Part shown: positions 26,162-35,134 of the stretch, piece by piece | How the letters are laid out: each line of letters starts with the position of its first letter | How positions within the stretch are numbered: position 1 is the first letter of the stretch | Source of the DNA: Halorubrum sp. BV1 | GTDB lineage: Archaea; Halobacteriota; Halobacteria; Halobacteriales; Haloferacaceae | Direction: 5' to 3' | NCBI RefSeq assembly: GCF_000746205.1 | Contig: NZ_JQKV01000007.1 | Coordinates: 10,060 to 74,059, forward strand | DNA length: 64,000 bases | Position numbers and translations under genes: made by a program | The notes under the pieces: model-generated | Told to the model about the DNA's origin: nothing | Databases searched by the model: none | The model's input: the letters and a program-made list of their open reading frames with translations, nothing else

Positions 26162-26290
26162 CTAATAGAACGTGTCGCTACAGTCGTAGACGACGCCGTG
26201 GGCCGGGCAGACGTACTTGCAGTGTCGGTGGTACATCGGCGTCTCACAGATCGGACACGGCCGCCCGCCGGACTCCGCTGAGTCGTCCAT
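26162..26290 (-). CDS. HVO_2523 family zinc-finger microprotein
   Basis: A 42-residue protein, too short for most gene callers. It contains RPCPICETPMYHRHCKYVCP and AHGVVYDCSDTFY, so two CPxC/C...C-type zinc ligands plus histidines are present. It matches the haloarchaeal HVO_2523 small zinc-finger family closely. An in-frame ATG nine codons upstream (26315-26317) would give 51 residues. The shorter start is preferred because CTATGG lies near the -27 position before it. Function unknown; haloarchaeal zinc microproteins of this kind are expressed and some affect growth and biofilms. Confidence 0.85.
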   Translation of the reverse strand: MDDSAESGGRPCPICETPMYHRHCKYVCPAHGVVYDCSDTFY

Positions 26291-26386
26291 GCGATCAGGT
26301 GTCACCGGAAGGGCCATAGTCGTCTCGCTCGCCGGCCGCGCTCGTCCACGCGCCGATCAACTCGCGCACCCGCCTCACCGCTCTGA

Positions 26387-26944
26387 TCACTCGCTCGCCA
26401 GCGACTCGTAGACCTCGACTGCGACCGGTTTCTGGCCGAATGGGAGCGTCAGGACGCCGCTCCACTCGTCGTCCGTGAGCGCCGTGACGCGGGGCTCGTC
26501 CAGTTCGACGCGTCGCACTTCGGTCCCGTCGAGGGTCATAGAGACGACGAACCGGTTCGGCTCGTCGGTCGCGCCCGCCTCGGCGAGCCGGTCCTGTACC
26601 GCCCCGATACCGGCCTCGGAGAGAGCCACGTACACGAGGTGTTCGCTCTCCTCTGAGATCACGCCCTGCACGCGGGACAGGTCGGCCGCGTCGAACAGCG
26701 TGCCGGCGTCGTCGCCGTCGGCGAGCAGCGCGGCCTCGAACGGCGCGGACCGGTCGGCGGCGACGGAGTCGGCCTCGCCGTCACCCGCGGCCCCGTCGCC
26801 GTCGGGGCCGAGGCCGGGAGCGCTCCCCGCGTTGGTCGAGGCGCTTCCCTCGTCGGTCACGGTGGTCGCCCCGGCGAAGCCGATCGCGCCGATCGCGAAC
26901 GCGGACGCGACCCCGCCGAGTACGCCGCGTCGACTGAGTTCCAT
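26387..26944 (-). CDS. Tat-exported hypothetical protein
   Basis: A 185-residue protein with an N-terminal twin-arginine signal, MELSRRGVLGGVASAFAIGAIGFAGA. Haloarchaea export most proteins by Tat, so an extracytoplasmic location is inferred. An acidic, glycine-rich spacer (residues 30-68) leads to a folded domain, FEAALLADGDDAGTLFDAADLSRVQGVI to GVLTLPFGQKPVAVEVYESLASE. No lipobox cysteine follows the signal. Nothing in the domain is recognised. Confidence 0.75.
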   Translation of the reverse strand: MELSRRGVLGGVASAFAIGAIGFAGATTVTDEGSASTNAGSAPGLGPDGDGAAGDGEADSVAADRSAPFEAALLADGDDAGTLFDAADLSRVQGVISEESEHLVYVALSEAGIGAVQDRLAEAGATDEPNRFVVSMTLDGTEVRRVELDEPRVTALTDDEWSGVLTLPFGQKPVAVEVYESLASE

Positions 26945-27037
26945 GTCCGAAGGTCTGACTCGGGGGTGAAAAGCGTTTCACGCCGATTCACGCGGCTGAT
27001 AACCACCGGGAAGACGACGAACGGGGATGGACCGACC

Positions 27038-27613
27038 TCACTCGGCGAACGACACGGCGTCTCGCGTCGTCGTCTCGCCGAACAGCCAGTCCGCGTGGTC
27101 GACGGCGTAGTCGCGGTGCTCCGCGGTGATGTACCCGAGCGCGTCCTCGACGACGACGGGGCGGTAATCGCGCAGTCCGGCGCTGCCGGCGGTGTGGAGC
27201 ACGCAGACGTTCGCGAGCGTTCCGCAGATCAGGAGGTCTGCGATGCCGTGGGCGTCGAGGTAGCCGTCGAGATCCGTCCGGTAGAAGGCGTCGTAGGTGT
27301 GCTTCTCGACGACGTGGTCCCCGTCGCGGACGTCGAGGTCGCCGACGAGTTCGGCGTCCCACGACCCCTCGACGACGTGTTCGCCCCACCGGTCGAACTC
27401 GTCGTAGTAGTGCGTTTCGTCGAACTGCTCTGGCGGGTGGACATCGCGGGTGTACACCACGCTCGCGCCGGCGTCTCGCGCGCGCTCGACGAGCGACGAG
27501 ACGGGCGCGACCGCCGCCTCGCTCGGCTCCGCGTAGAGGCTCCCGTCGGGATGACAGAAACCGTTCTGCATGTCGACGACGATCACTGCGGTCTCGGTCG
27601 GATCGTACGGCAT
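27038..27613 (-). CDS. Isochorismatase-family cysteine hydrolase (likely nicotinamidase)
   Basis: A 191-residue hydrolase with the catalytic triad of the family: Asp in VIVVDMQNGFCHPDGSLY, Lys in HVVEKHTYDAFYRTDL and Cys in LLICGTLANVCVLHTAGSAGL. The pattern is closest to nicotinamidases, which turn nicotinamide into nicotinate. Nicotinate phosphoribosyltransferase lies 2 kb away, consistent with NAD salvage. A pure isochorismatase or ureidoacrylate amidase cannot be excluded. It is divergent from the surface-protein gene with a 74-base shared promoter region. Confidence 0.85.
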   Translation of the reverse strand: MPYDPTETAVIVVDMQNGFCHPDGSLYAEPSEAAVAPVSSLVERARDAGASVVYTRDVHPPEQFDETHYYDEFDRWGEHVVEGSWDAELVGDLDVRDGDHVVEKHTYDAFYRTDLDGYLDAHGIADLLICGTLANVCVLHTAGSAGLRDYRPVVVEDALGYITAEHRDYAVDHADWLFGETTTRDAVSFAE

Positions 27614-27687
27614 GGACGGGTGTTACGCGGCGCGACTCAAAAAACCGGACCGGCAAACTACTTACCCGGTCGGCTGCAATCGGCCAT

Positions 27688-29523
27688 ATGCGACGGGTTC
27701 ACACCCTCTCGTTCGTTCTCGCCGCGATCGCCCTCCTCGCGGTCGGCGGCGTCGCCGGGGGCGCTGTCGGCGACGTCGCAGACGCTTCCTCGCCGACGCT
27801 CGCGTCCGAGCCGCCGACGCCGACCGCGGCGTCCGTGTCGGGTCCGGAGGCCGTGGCGAGCGCGACGCCGGCGACGTGCGACACCGACGATAACACGGCG
27901 GTGGTCGGCTGCTGGAACGGGACCCACTACGAGGACGAGCTGTCGTTCGATCAGGACGACGGACTCACCGAGGCGGAGCTGGAGGCGCTGACGCACCTGA
28001 CGATGGCGCGGGTCGAACACATCCGCCAGCGGCCCTTCCGCGAGGGCGTGCCGGTCGAGACGGTCACGCGCGCGGAGTTCACGAACGGGTCGATGGGGGG
28101 CGATGGAGCCGACGAGACGAACGGATCGGTCGCGGCGTCGCAGCGGTGGAACGACCAGGTGTGGGAAGCGCTGTTCGTCGTCGGCGAGGACACGACGGCG
28201 GCGGAGGAGATAGACACCGTCTTCGGCGGCGCAGTCTCGGGGTTTTACTCGCCGACACAAGACAGTATCGTCCTCGTGGTATCCGAGGGCGAGGCGGTCC
28301 AAATCGACCCGTCGACGCTCGCACACGAGCTCGTCCACGGGATGCAAGACCAGTATCACGACCTCACGCGGGCCCGATACGTCGGTGCGACGCAGGACCG
28401 TGACCTCGCGGTCGACGGAATCGTCGAGGGCGAGGCCGTCCACATCGAAGAGCGATACGCCGCGCGCTGTGCCGACAACTGGACCTGTATCGACGGCCCG
28501 TCTAGCGGCGGTGGGGGCGGCGGGTCGGCCAGCGAGTACAACTTCGGCATCCTCCAGACCGTCCTCCAGCCGTACGCCGAGGGAGCGTTCTACGTCGAGT
28601 CGCTCGTCGAGGCGGAGGGCTGGTCGGCCGTCAACGAGACGATGACGACCCCGCCGGAGTCGACCGCCGAGGTCATCCACGAACGACCGGGGTACGAAAC
28701 TCGCGCGGTCGAGTTCGAGGACACGGCGACCGACGGGTGGGAAACGTACCCGGATCAGGGAGTCGACGGCGCGGAGACCGCCGGGGAGGCCTCGATGTTC
28801 GTCATGTTCTGGTACCAGAGCTTCGAGTACGGGTACCCGGTCCTCGAACCGACGGGGAGCCGGGCGTCGAACGTCCGGATCCACACGCGGCCCGAGGCGA
28901 GCCTCCGGACACGCGTCAACTACAATTACGCGCACGAGGCGACGGCCGGCTGGGCCGGCGACGAGCTGTACCCGTATCGGAACGACGACGGCGGCGAGAC
29001 GCGCGACGGCTACATCTGGGTGACCGAGTGGCAGACGCGGGCGGACGCGACCGCGTTCTACGAGACGTACCGCACGATGCTCGAGGCCCACGGCGACGAC
29101 CCCTACGTGACGGGCGACGTGTACGCGATCGACGACGGCGATTTCCCCGGTGCCTACGGCGTGAGCCGCGAGAACACCACGGTGACCATCGTGCACGCGC
29201 CGGAGCCCGGCGGCGTGCTCGAACTCCGGCCCGGTATCGGGCTCGATCTCCCCGGGAGCACCGACGGACCTGTCGGCGAACCGGATGACGACGAGACCGA
29301 CGGCGGCGTCGGCAGCGGAAACGACGGGGGGAGCGGCTTCGACGGAGCCGACCGCGGCGACGGAAGCGGTCCCGACTCCGAGACCGGCGGAGGAGCCGGC
29401 GAGGGAGAGTCGAACGACGCTGGAGAGTCGAGCACCGCCGAGGAGACGCCCGGATTCGGCGTCGCAGCCGCCCTGGCCGCGGTGGTCGCGACGGTCGCCG
29501 TCTTGGCTCGTCGCCGACGCTGA
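27688..29523 (+). CDS. Hvo_1808 family cell-surface protein with HExxH motif and PGF-CTERM anchor
   Basis: A 611-residue secreted protein. It has a Sec-type signal (HTLSFVLAAIALLAVGGVAGGAVG) and a large domain with LAHELVHGMQDQYH, where His213-Glu214-His217 form a zinc-peptidase HExxH motif. A Ser/Gly/Asp-rich stalk follows (about residues 535-585). The C-terminus, TPGFGVAAALAAVVATVAVLARRRR, is a PGF-CTERM sorting signal, cleaved and lipid-attached by archaeosortase A in relatives. A metallopeptidase role is inferred from the motif; the Hvo_1808 family is otherwise uncharacterised. Confidence 0.88.
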   Translation: MRRVHTLSFVLAAIALLAVGGVAGGAVGDVADASSPTLASEPPTPTAASVSGPEAVASATPATCDTDDNTAVVGCWNGTHYEDELSFDQDDGLTEAELEALTHLTMARVEHIRQRPFREGVPVETVTRAEFTNGSMGGDGADETNGSVAASQRWNDQVWEALFVVGEDTTAAEEIDTVFGGAVSGFYSPTQDSIVLVVSEGEAVQIDPSTLAHELVHGMQDQYHDLTRARYVGATQDRDLAVDGIVEGEAVHIEERYAARCADNWTCIDGPSSGGGGGGSASEYNFGILQTVLQPYAEGAFYVESLVEAEGWSAVNETMTTPPESTAEVIHERPGYETRAVEFEDTATDGWETYPDQGVDGAETAGEASMFVMFWYQSFEYGYPVLEPTGSRASNVRIHTRPEASLRTRVNYNYAHEATAGWAGDELYPYRNDDGGETRDGYIWVTEWQTRADATAFYETYRTMLEAHGDDPYVTGDVYAIDDGDFPGAYGVSRENTTVTIVHAPEPGGVLELRPGIGLDLPGSTDGPVGEPDDDETDGGVGSGNDGGSGFDGADRGDGSGPDSETGGGAGEGESNDAGESSTAEETPGFGVAAALAAVVATVAVLARRRR

Positions 29524-29587
29524 GGGGGCCGGCGGTGGACTCGATCGACTCGGATGGCTTTTCCTCCCCGGCGGACCTACGCCCGGT

Positions 29588-30754
29588 ATGACCGAGTTCG
29601 ACATCGTCGACGCGGACGCGATCCGCGATGGGCGGGCGACGGACGCGTACTTCGATCGGACTGAGACGGCCCTGCGGCGAGCGGACCGAAACCCCCGAGT
29701 CGTCGCCGAGGTGACGGCAGACCAGTTCCCCGACGGGGAGTTCGAGGCGGTCGCCGGCCTGAAAGACGCCGTCGCGCTGCTCGCCGGTCGCGACGTCGAC
29801 GTCGACGCGATCCCTGAGGGACGCCTGTTCGACGGCGGGCCGGTGATGCGGATCGAGGGACCGTACCTCGCGTTCGCCCGACTCGAAACGTCGCTTCTGG
29901 GGTTCCTCTCGCACGCGTCCGGAATCGCGACCGCCGCGCTCGACTGTCGGATGGCTGCGCCCGATGCGCAGGTGCTCTCGTTCGGCGCGCGACACGTTCA
30001 CCCCTCGATGGCCGCAGTCGTCGAACGCGCCGCGCTCGTGGGGGGGCTCGACGGGTTCTCGCACGTCGCCGCGGGCGAGCTGATCGGCCGAGAGGCGTCG
30101 GGGACGATGCCGCACGCACTCGCGATCTGCTTCGGCCGCGGCGAGCAGGAGGCGGCGTGGCGCGCCTTCGACGAGGCCGTTGACGAATCCGTCCCGCGGA
30201 TCGCGCTCTGTGACACCTACTCCGACGAGGTCGACGAGGTCCTCCGCGCGGTCGAGACGCTCGGCGATCGGCTCGACGGCGTGCGGCTCGACACCACCGG
30301 GTCGCGGCGTGGGGACTTCAGACACATCGTCAGGGAAGTGCAGTGGGAACTCGACGCACGCGGGCACACGGACGTCGACGTGTACGTCTCCGGCGGGCTG
30401 GGTCCCGCAGACCTCCGGGAACTCCGCGACGTGGTCGACGGGTTCGGCGTCGGCGGCTACGTCTCGAACGCGGAACCGGTGGACTTCGCGCTCGATCTGG
30501 TCAGCGTCGACGGCGAGCCAGCCGCGAAGCGCGGGAAACTCTCGGGCGCGAAAGACGCGTATCGGACCGCCGACGGCGCGCACGCGGTCGGGCTCGCCGA
30601 CCGACCGGGACCCGCCGACGCCGAGTCGCTCATGGTGCCGGTGATCCGCGACGGCGACGTCGTCGACGACGATCCGTTCGACCTCGACGCCGCGGCGGAG
30701 CGCGCGCTCGCAGACGCGGAGGCGGTGGGATACGCGGAGCGACGCGCCGAATAG
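29588..30754 (+). CDS. Nicotinate phosphoribosyltransferase
   Basis: A 388-residue enzyme making nicotinate mononucleotide from nicotinate and PRPP, the step after nicotinamidase in NAD salvage. Family features: an N-terminal segment with ATDAYFDRTETAL and AEVTADQF, then YLAFARLETSLLGFLSHASGIATAA, SFGARHVHPSMAAVVERAALVGGLDGFSHVAAGELIG and VYVSGGLGPADLRELRDVVDGFGVGGYV for phosphate binding. It follows the surface-protein gene by 64 bases. The nicotinamidase-like gene is the other flank of that gene. It ends six bases from the convergent desaturase gene. Confidence 0.93.
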   Translation: MTEFDIVDADAIRDGRATDAYFDRTETALRRADRNPRVVAEVTADQFPDGEFEAVAGLKDAVALLAGRDVDVDAIPEGRLFDGGPVMRIEGPYLAFARLETSLLGFLSHASGIATAALDCRMAAPDAQVLSFGARHVHPSMAAVVERAALVGGLDGFSHVAAGELIGREASGTMPHALAICFGRGEQEAAWRAFDEAVDESVPRIALCDTYSDEVDEVLRAVETLGDRLDGVRLDTTGSRRGDFRHIVREVQWELDARGHTDVDVYVSGGLGPADLRELRDVVDGFGVGGYVSNAEPVDFALDLVSVDGEPAAKRGKLSGAKDAYRTADGAHAVGLADRPGPADAESLMVPVIRDGDVVDDDPFDLDAAAERALADAEAVGYAERRAE

Positions 30755-30760
30755 GCAGCG

Positions 30761-32281
30761 TCAGTCCGCCGTTGCTGTCTCTCGGCCGTGGAGGGCCTCG
30801 GGGTAGTCGTCTCGGAGGGCCGCCGCCGCGTGCTCGCCGCTGATGAGACACATCGGCATTCCGATACCGGGAGCGGTGAACGAGCCGACGTAATAGAGCC
30901 CGTCGACTCCGGCTCGGTGACCGGGGCGAAGCGGTCCCGTCTGAAAGAGCGTGTGCGCGAGCCCGAGCGCCGTCCCCTCCGGGTCGCCGTAGCGCTCCGC
31001 GAAGTCGCTGACGCAGGCGGTCGTCTCGGAGACGATCCGTCCCCGAAGGTCCACCCCGGTGTGCTCGGCGAGGTCGGCCAACACCGTCTCGCGGTACCGC
31101 TCGCGCACGTCCGATCCGTCGTCGAGTCCGGGGGCGATCGGGACCAGCGCGACGACGGCGCTGTGGCCGTCCGGCGCGACCGAATCGTCCGTCTTGGAGG
31201 CGACGGAGAGATAGTACGCGGGGTCATCGGGCCAGCGCGGGTCCTCGAAGATGGCCTCGAAGTGGTCGGACCAGTCGGTCGGGAGGACGAGCGAGTGGTG
31301 CGCGAGCGGGTCGACGTCTCCCTCGACCCCGAGATACAGCATATACGCGGAGGGAGCGTACGTTCGCTCGTTCCAGTAGCTCGGATCGTGGTCGCGGTCG
31401 CTCGGGTCGAGCAGTTCCCGCTCGACGTACGCCGGGTTGGCGTTGCTAACCACGAGGTCGGTTCGTCGCGTCTCCGCCTCGGTTCCGAGTTCGAACTCGC
31501 CAGCGCTGCCGTCGATCGACTGCACCTCGACTCCGGTCTCGATCGTGGCCCCCCGTTCGCGGGCGAGATCCGCCAGCGCGTCGACGACGCCGGCGATACC
31601 GCCCTCGGGATAGAAGACGTTCATGTTCAAGTCGACGTGACTCATGATGCTGTACAGCGCCGGGGTGTTGTACGGCGACCCGCCGAGAAACACGAGCGTG
31701 TACTCCAAGAGCTGTTTGAGCTTCGGATGAGCGACGTACCGGCTCACGTAGTCGTCCATCGTCCCGAACAGGCGATACCGCGGGACGAGCGGGAGCAAGT
31801 CCGCGTCCAGATAGTCGCGCACTCGGTCGCGCCCCTCGTAGACGACCCGGTCCATCGCCAGCTCGTAGTTGCGCTCGGCGCGGTCGAGGTACGTCGCGAG
31901 CGCGTCTCCGGCACCGGGCTCATACGAGTCGAACACGTCGTGGACGTTCTCGCGATTCGGCCGGACGGTGACGCGGTCGCCGTCCTTCCAGAACACGCGG
32001 TACTGCGGGTCGAGCCGCTCCAGCTCGTAGTAGTCCTCGGGGACGCGGTCGAAGTGCCCGAAAAAGCGCTCGAACACGTCCGGCATTAGGTACCACGACG
32101 GCCCCGCGTCGAACCGGAACCCATCCCGCTCTATGACCCCCGCGTGGCCGCCGACCCGGTCATGCCGTTCGAGCAGTTCCACGTCACCCCCGGCGTCGGC
32201 GAGGTACGCGGCCGCCGCGAGCCCGCCGAACCCGCCGCCGACGACGGTGATCGTCGGGTCGTCACGCAGCTGGTCTGGCAT
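30761..32281 (-). CDS. crtI: Phytoene desaturase-like FAD oxidoreductase (CrtI family)
   Basis: A 506-residue flavoenzyme. The dinucleotide-binding N-terminus is ITVVGGGFGGLAAAAYLADAGGDVELLERHDRVGG and the C-terminal FAD site is GLYYVGSFTAPGIGMPMCLISGEHAA. DGFRFDAGPSWYLMPDVFERFF and YTLVFLGGSPYNTPALYSIMSHVD are typical carotene desaturase segments. It would introduce double bonds into phytoene on the way to lycopene. Haloarchaea have related desaturases in bacterioruberin synthesis, so the exact step is uncertain. It is divergent from brp, sharing a 102-base promoter region. Confidence 0.85.
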   Translation of the reverse strand: MPDQLRDDPTITVVGGGFGGLAAAAYLADAGGDVELLERHDRVGGHAGVIERDGFRFDAGPSWYLMPDVFERFFGHFDRVPEDYYELERLDPQYRVFWKDGDRVTVRPNRENVHDVFDSYEPGAGDALATYLDRAERNYELAMDRVVYEGRDRVRDYLDADLLPLVPRYRLFGTMDDYVSRYVAHPKLKQLLEYTLVFLGGSPYNTPALYSIMSHVDLNMNVFYPEGGIAGVVDALADLARERGATIETGVEVQSIDGSAGEFELGTEAETRRTDLVVSNANPAYVERELLDPSDRDHDPSYWNERTYAPSAYMLYLGVEGDVDPLAHHSLVLPTDWSDHFEAIFEDPRWPDDPAYYLSVASKTDDSVAPDGHSAVVALVPIAPGLDDGSDVRERYRETVLADLAEHTGVDLRGRIVSETTACVSDFAERYGDPEGTALGLAHTLFQTGPLRPGHRAGVDGLYYVGSFTAPGIGMPMCLISGEHAAAALRDDYPEALHGRETATAD

Positions 32282-32353
32282 ACGCGATCGTACGGACGCC
32301 CGAATCATGACAACTGGTACCGTTCCCGTGTCGTGGGATACCCCCCAAATCGG

Positions 32354-32361
32354 TTTTTTTA
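32354..32361 (+). promoter_or_regulatory. TATA box of brp
   Basis: TTTTTTTA within GGTTTTTTTACGG (32352-32364) lies about 27 bases before ATG 32384, giving a leaderless transcript. The 13-mer is repeated exactly at 25582-25594. Confidence 0.6.
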
Positions 32362-32383
32362 CGGAATCCGTACGTGTAACGGG

Positions 32384-33448
32384 ATGTCACTGACCGTTCA
32401 AAAACGCGTGTGGCGGTCGGTCGGCGGGGCGGACACCCATCCGTCGATCGGGCTCTCGCGGGCGGCGCTCGGAGCGCTCATCGGCGGGTTCGGTGCGCTC
32501 GCGCTCGCCGGGATCGCCGTCCCGATCGAAGCGCAAATGGTGATCTACCTCGTGGGAATGATCGCGTTGAACCTCCCGCACGGGGGGTACGAGCACTTCG
32601 AGAACCTTCGGCGGCGGCGGCCGTCGTTCCGCTGGCGATACGTCGTCGCCTACCTGACCGCGATCGCCGGGTTCGTCGGACTGTTCCTGATCGCGCCGGT
32701 CGCCGGACTCGCGCTCGCGCTGGTCGTCGCGATGGCGAAAGGCGGAATCGGTGGCCTCCGCGTTCTTGAGTCGACCGTCGGAAGCGATCACCTGCGGACG
32801 CGACCGCAGCGGGCGCTCGCCGCCGCGGTGCGCGGCGGGGCCGTCATGCTCGTGCCCATGGCGTTTCACACCGATACGTTCTACGCGTTCAGTACGCTCA
32901 TGGTCGGTATCGTGGAACCGGGGGCGCTCGGGAGTGCGGCCGGACGCGTCGACGCGGTCCGGACGACGATCGTCGTCGGCTACGGTGCCGCGCTCGTCGC
33001 GCACGTCGCGCTGGGGTACGTCCGGGGCGGCGGACGGTCGTGGCTCGTCGACGCGAGCGAGACCGTCCTCCTCGCCGCGTACTTCGCCGTCGTCCCGGTG
33101 CTCGTCGCCGTCGGGCTCTACTTCCCCTTCTGGTACTCCGCCAGACAGGTCGCCCGGACGGCGACCGTCGAAGCAGAACCCGCCGGCGACGACAAGTGGG
33201 ACCTCATCGGCGGTGACTCCGTCTCGGCTGCCGCACTGCGGGCGTGGACGCTGATGGCGGTCGGTGCGCTCGCGACCTTCACCGTCATCGCCGCGTTCTA
33301 CTGGGCGTTTCCGAATCCGTTCGCGGGGTCGGGACTGCTCCCCGGCGCGGTGGCGTTCTGGAGCGTCGCGATCAGTATCATCGCACTCCCGCACGTCGTC
33401 GTCGGCGACCTACTCGACACCGAACGAGGGATCTGGTACGTGCCGTGA
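32384..33448 (+). CDS. brp: Brp/Blh-family beta-carotene 15,15'-dioxygenase
   Basis: A 354-residue membrane enzyme that cleaves beta-carotene to retinal, the chromophore of rhodopsins. Eight or so hydrophobic helices are visible. The conserved histidines expected to bind iron appear in NLPHGGYEHFENL, PMAFHTDTFYAFS and ALPHVVVGDLLDTERG. It lies next to a CrtI-type desaturase; phytoene synthase is 7 kb upstream. No opsin gene is in the window, so the rhodopsin it serves must lie elsewhere. ATG 32384 is supported by the TATA spacing. Confidence 0.92.
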   Translation: MSLTVQKRVWRSVGGADTHPSIGLSRAALGALIGGFGALALAGIAVPIEAQMVIYLVGMIALNLPHGGYEHFENLRRRRPSFRWRYVVAYLTAIAGFVGLFLIAPVAGLALALVVAMAKGGIGGLRVLESTVGSDHLRTRPQRALAAAVRGGAVMLVPMAFHTDTFYAFSTLMVGIVEPGALGSAAGRVDAVRTTIVVGYGAALVAHVALGYVRGGGRSWLVDASETVLLAAYFAVVPVLVAVGLYFPFWYSARQVARTATVEAEPAGDDKWDLIGGDSVSAAALRAWTLMAVGALATFTVIAAFYWAFPNPFAGSGLLPGAVAFWSVAISIIALPHVVVGDLLDTERGIWYVP

Positions 33449-33570
33449 CGTGAGTGCACCCCCGTCTGGGGCGTCGTCTGCGGGTGCGCGAGCGGACACC
33501 GCCTGCGCGAGCCGCGTTCGCCGCCGCGTCATCGAACGAAAAGACCCGAGTCTGGTGGGAGAGGCGACCG

Positions 33571-34173
33571 CTACAGCTCCTCGACTGCGCCGCCGTCGGC
33601 GCGCTCTCGGAACACCTGTCCCTCGATGAGCGTCACCATCGTCTCCTCGTCTTCCCACGCGTTCGGCGCGAGCTTGGCCTTCCGGCAGGCGCGCGAGAGG
33701 AACTCGGCACCCGACCAGTCGTTCTCTACGGGCACCGTCGGATAGAGCCAGCCGTGGGCGTTGCCGCCGTCGACGGCGATACCGTGGGTGCCGATATCGA
33801 GATCCGCGAGGGGATCGTTGGTGAGCACCGTGTTCGAGACGACGAACACGGAGACGGTGAGGTTGTCGAGCTCTTTGGGCTCGACCTCGGACCCGCAGGA
33901 GTCGCCGGAGGCGGCCTTGATCGCGGCCTCGACTATCGCGTGGCCGAGCTGGTCGGACGTCTTCCACGCACCGGCACAGCCACGGAGCCGGCCTCGACCG
34001 CGCGTGGATTCCAGCCTGACGAACGCGCCAGTTCGGGCGTAAAATGCTTCGCGCATGCTGCCCGGTTGTTCTCGTTGTCCGTGTCGGACGAACGACTCGA
34101 CCGCCTCCCGCGCGAGTTCGACCGCTCGTGCACCGTCGTCGTACGACAGCTGAACGGTCTGAGCCTCGGACAT
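33571..34173 (-). CDS. AMMECR1 domain protein
   Basis: A 200-residue single-domain protein of the AMMECR1 family, present in archaea, bacteria and eukaryotes, with unproven function. The diagnostic LRGCAG lies in GRGRLRGCAGAWKTSDQLGHAIVEAAIKAA. FVRLESTRGRGR, LTVSVFVVSNTVL and GWLYPTVPVENDWSGAEFLSRACRKAKL are further family blocks. The conserved cysteines in RGCAG, and possibly DSCGSE, suggest a catalytic or metal site. It is monocistronic. Confidence 0.92.
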   Translation of the reverse strand: MSEAQTVQLSYDDGARAVELAREAVESFVRHGQREQPGSMREAFYARTGAFVRLESTRGRGRLRGCAGAWKTSDQLGHAIVEAAIKAASGDSCGSEVEPKELDNLTVSVFVVSNTVLTNDPLADLDIGTHGIAVDGGNAHGWLYPTVPVENDWSGAEFLSRACRKAKLAPNAWEDEETMVTLIEGQVFRERADGGAVEEL

Positions 34174-34267
34174 GAGAGTCCATTACGTTCCTGACGACTT
34201 GAACGCTTCCCTTGCCAGCCGGTGTCTCACTTCCGCTCACACGGGCTGTGCGACCGGACCGTCGTCG

Positions 34268-34301
34268 ACGAGCGGATGACAGTAACGAGCGGATGACAGT
34301 T
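34268..34301. repeat. 17-bp tandem duplication
   Basis: ACGAGCGGATGACAGTA (34268-34284) is followed at once by a near-identical copy (34285-34301) in the spacer before the RNase P RNA gene. Confidence 0.7.
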
Positions 34302-34364
34302 ATCGGCGAGGGGACGCCGAGTGTCGACGACCGAACCGCTTATTCGCGGCCGACGAAAACGGAG

Positions 34365-34738
34365 GGACGGACAGAGGGAGCCCGACTCCCGTGCCTCTGG
34401 CATGAGGAAAGTCCCCCCACCGGCCGGACAGGCGACCGGGCACACGCCCGGAGTCGGAGACGGCTGGCTCTGGAACAGCAACGACACCCCCCGCCCCGAC
34501 CGATGATCCGCGTTCGGTCGCTTCGGCGACCGGCGGCGTTCGCGGGGCTACCCGCGAACGAGCGAACCGACCCGCAAGGGAAGGGAGTTAACCCGGTGAG
34601 GGCAGACGGGTGGGAACGGATGGAACGGCGAATCCTCGCCGGTGCAAGTCCGCGCCACAAGGTAGTCCGGCCACGGCGCGGACGCTCAGCCGAATGTCGG
34701 GACGAACCGAAGGGGGCTTACTCCCCTCAGTCCGCTCG
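34365..34738 (+). ncRNA. rnpB: RNase P RNA (archaeal type A)
   Basis: The catalytic RNA that removes tRNA 5' leaders. Diagnostic blocks are in the right order: GAGGAAAGTCC (CR-I, about 34403-34413), a GAACAGCAACGACAC block (CR-II area, about 34474-34488), and ACAAGGTAGTCC near 34657. Helix P1 is visible: GGACAGAGGG (34369-34378) pairs with CCCTCAGTCC (34724-34733), one A-A mismatch. TTATTCG at about 34340-34346 is a plausible TATA box. The 5' and 3' ends are estimated within a few bases. There is no open frame worth calling here. Confidence 0.92.
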
Positions 34739-34799
34739 CACGCCGAGCGGCGCGACCGGGGAGACGCACCCGACATCCAACCGAGGTTCGGACGCGCGT

Positions 34800-35054
34800 T
34801 CACACCACGTCGTCGGGGTCGTGTTCGGCAGCCATCCGCGACGCCTCCGCGGCGAACCGCTCGCGCTCGTCGGCCGGCGTCTCGCCGAGGGCGCTCTCGT
34901 CGACGTCGCGCCCGGCCGTGATCCCGTCGCCCGTGACGAGCCGCTGTTCGGCCAGTTCCTTCGTGTGCATGCGCTCGCCGTCCTCAGTGGCGTAGGTGAG
35001 CCGGACGAGTCCCTTCGAGTCGAACTGGCGGTCGACGAGCCAGACGGTGGTCAT
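34800..35054 (-). CDS. Small conserved haloarchaeal protein
   Basis: An 84-residue acidic protein: MTTVWLVDRQFDSKGLVRLTYATEDGERMHTKELAEQRLV forms strands, followed by GDGITAGRDVDESALGETPADERERFAAEASRMAAEHDPDDVV, largely helical. No cysteines, membrane helix or known motif. It ends about 60 bases after the RNase P RNA on the opposite strand. Function unknown. Confidence 0.7.
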   Translation of the reverse strand: MTTVWLVDRQFDSKGLVRLTYATEDGERMHTKELAEQRLVTGDGITAGRDVDESALGETPADERERFAAEASRMAAEHDPDDVV

Positions 35055-35134
35055 ACGCGCCCGTGGGTCCCACCGATGGTTAAACGGGACGGTCGGATAG
35101 CGGGTCGTCGGGGACGGCCCGTCTCCGTCGAGTC

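Noticed and set aside
34227..34940. Several frames on both strands across 34.2-34.9 kb
   Set aside because: The conserved RNase P RNA blocks explain this region, and the frames have no family likeness.
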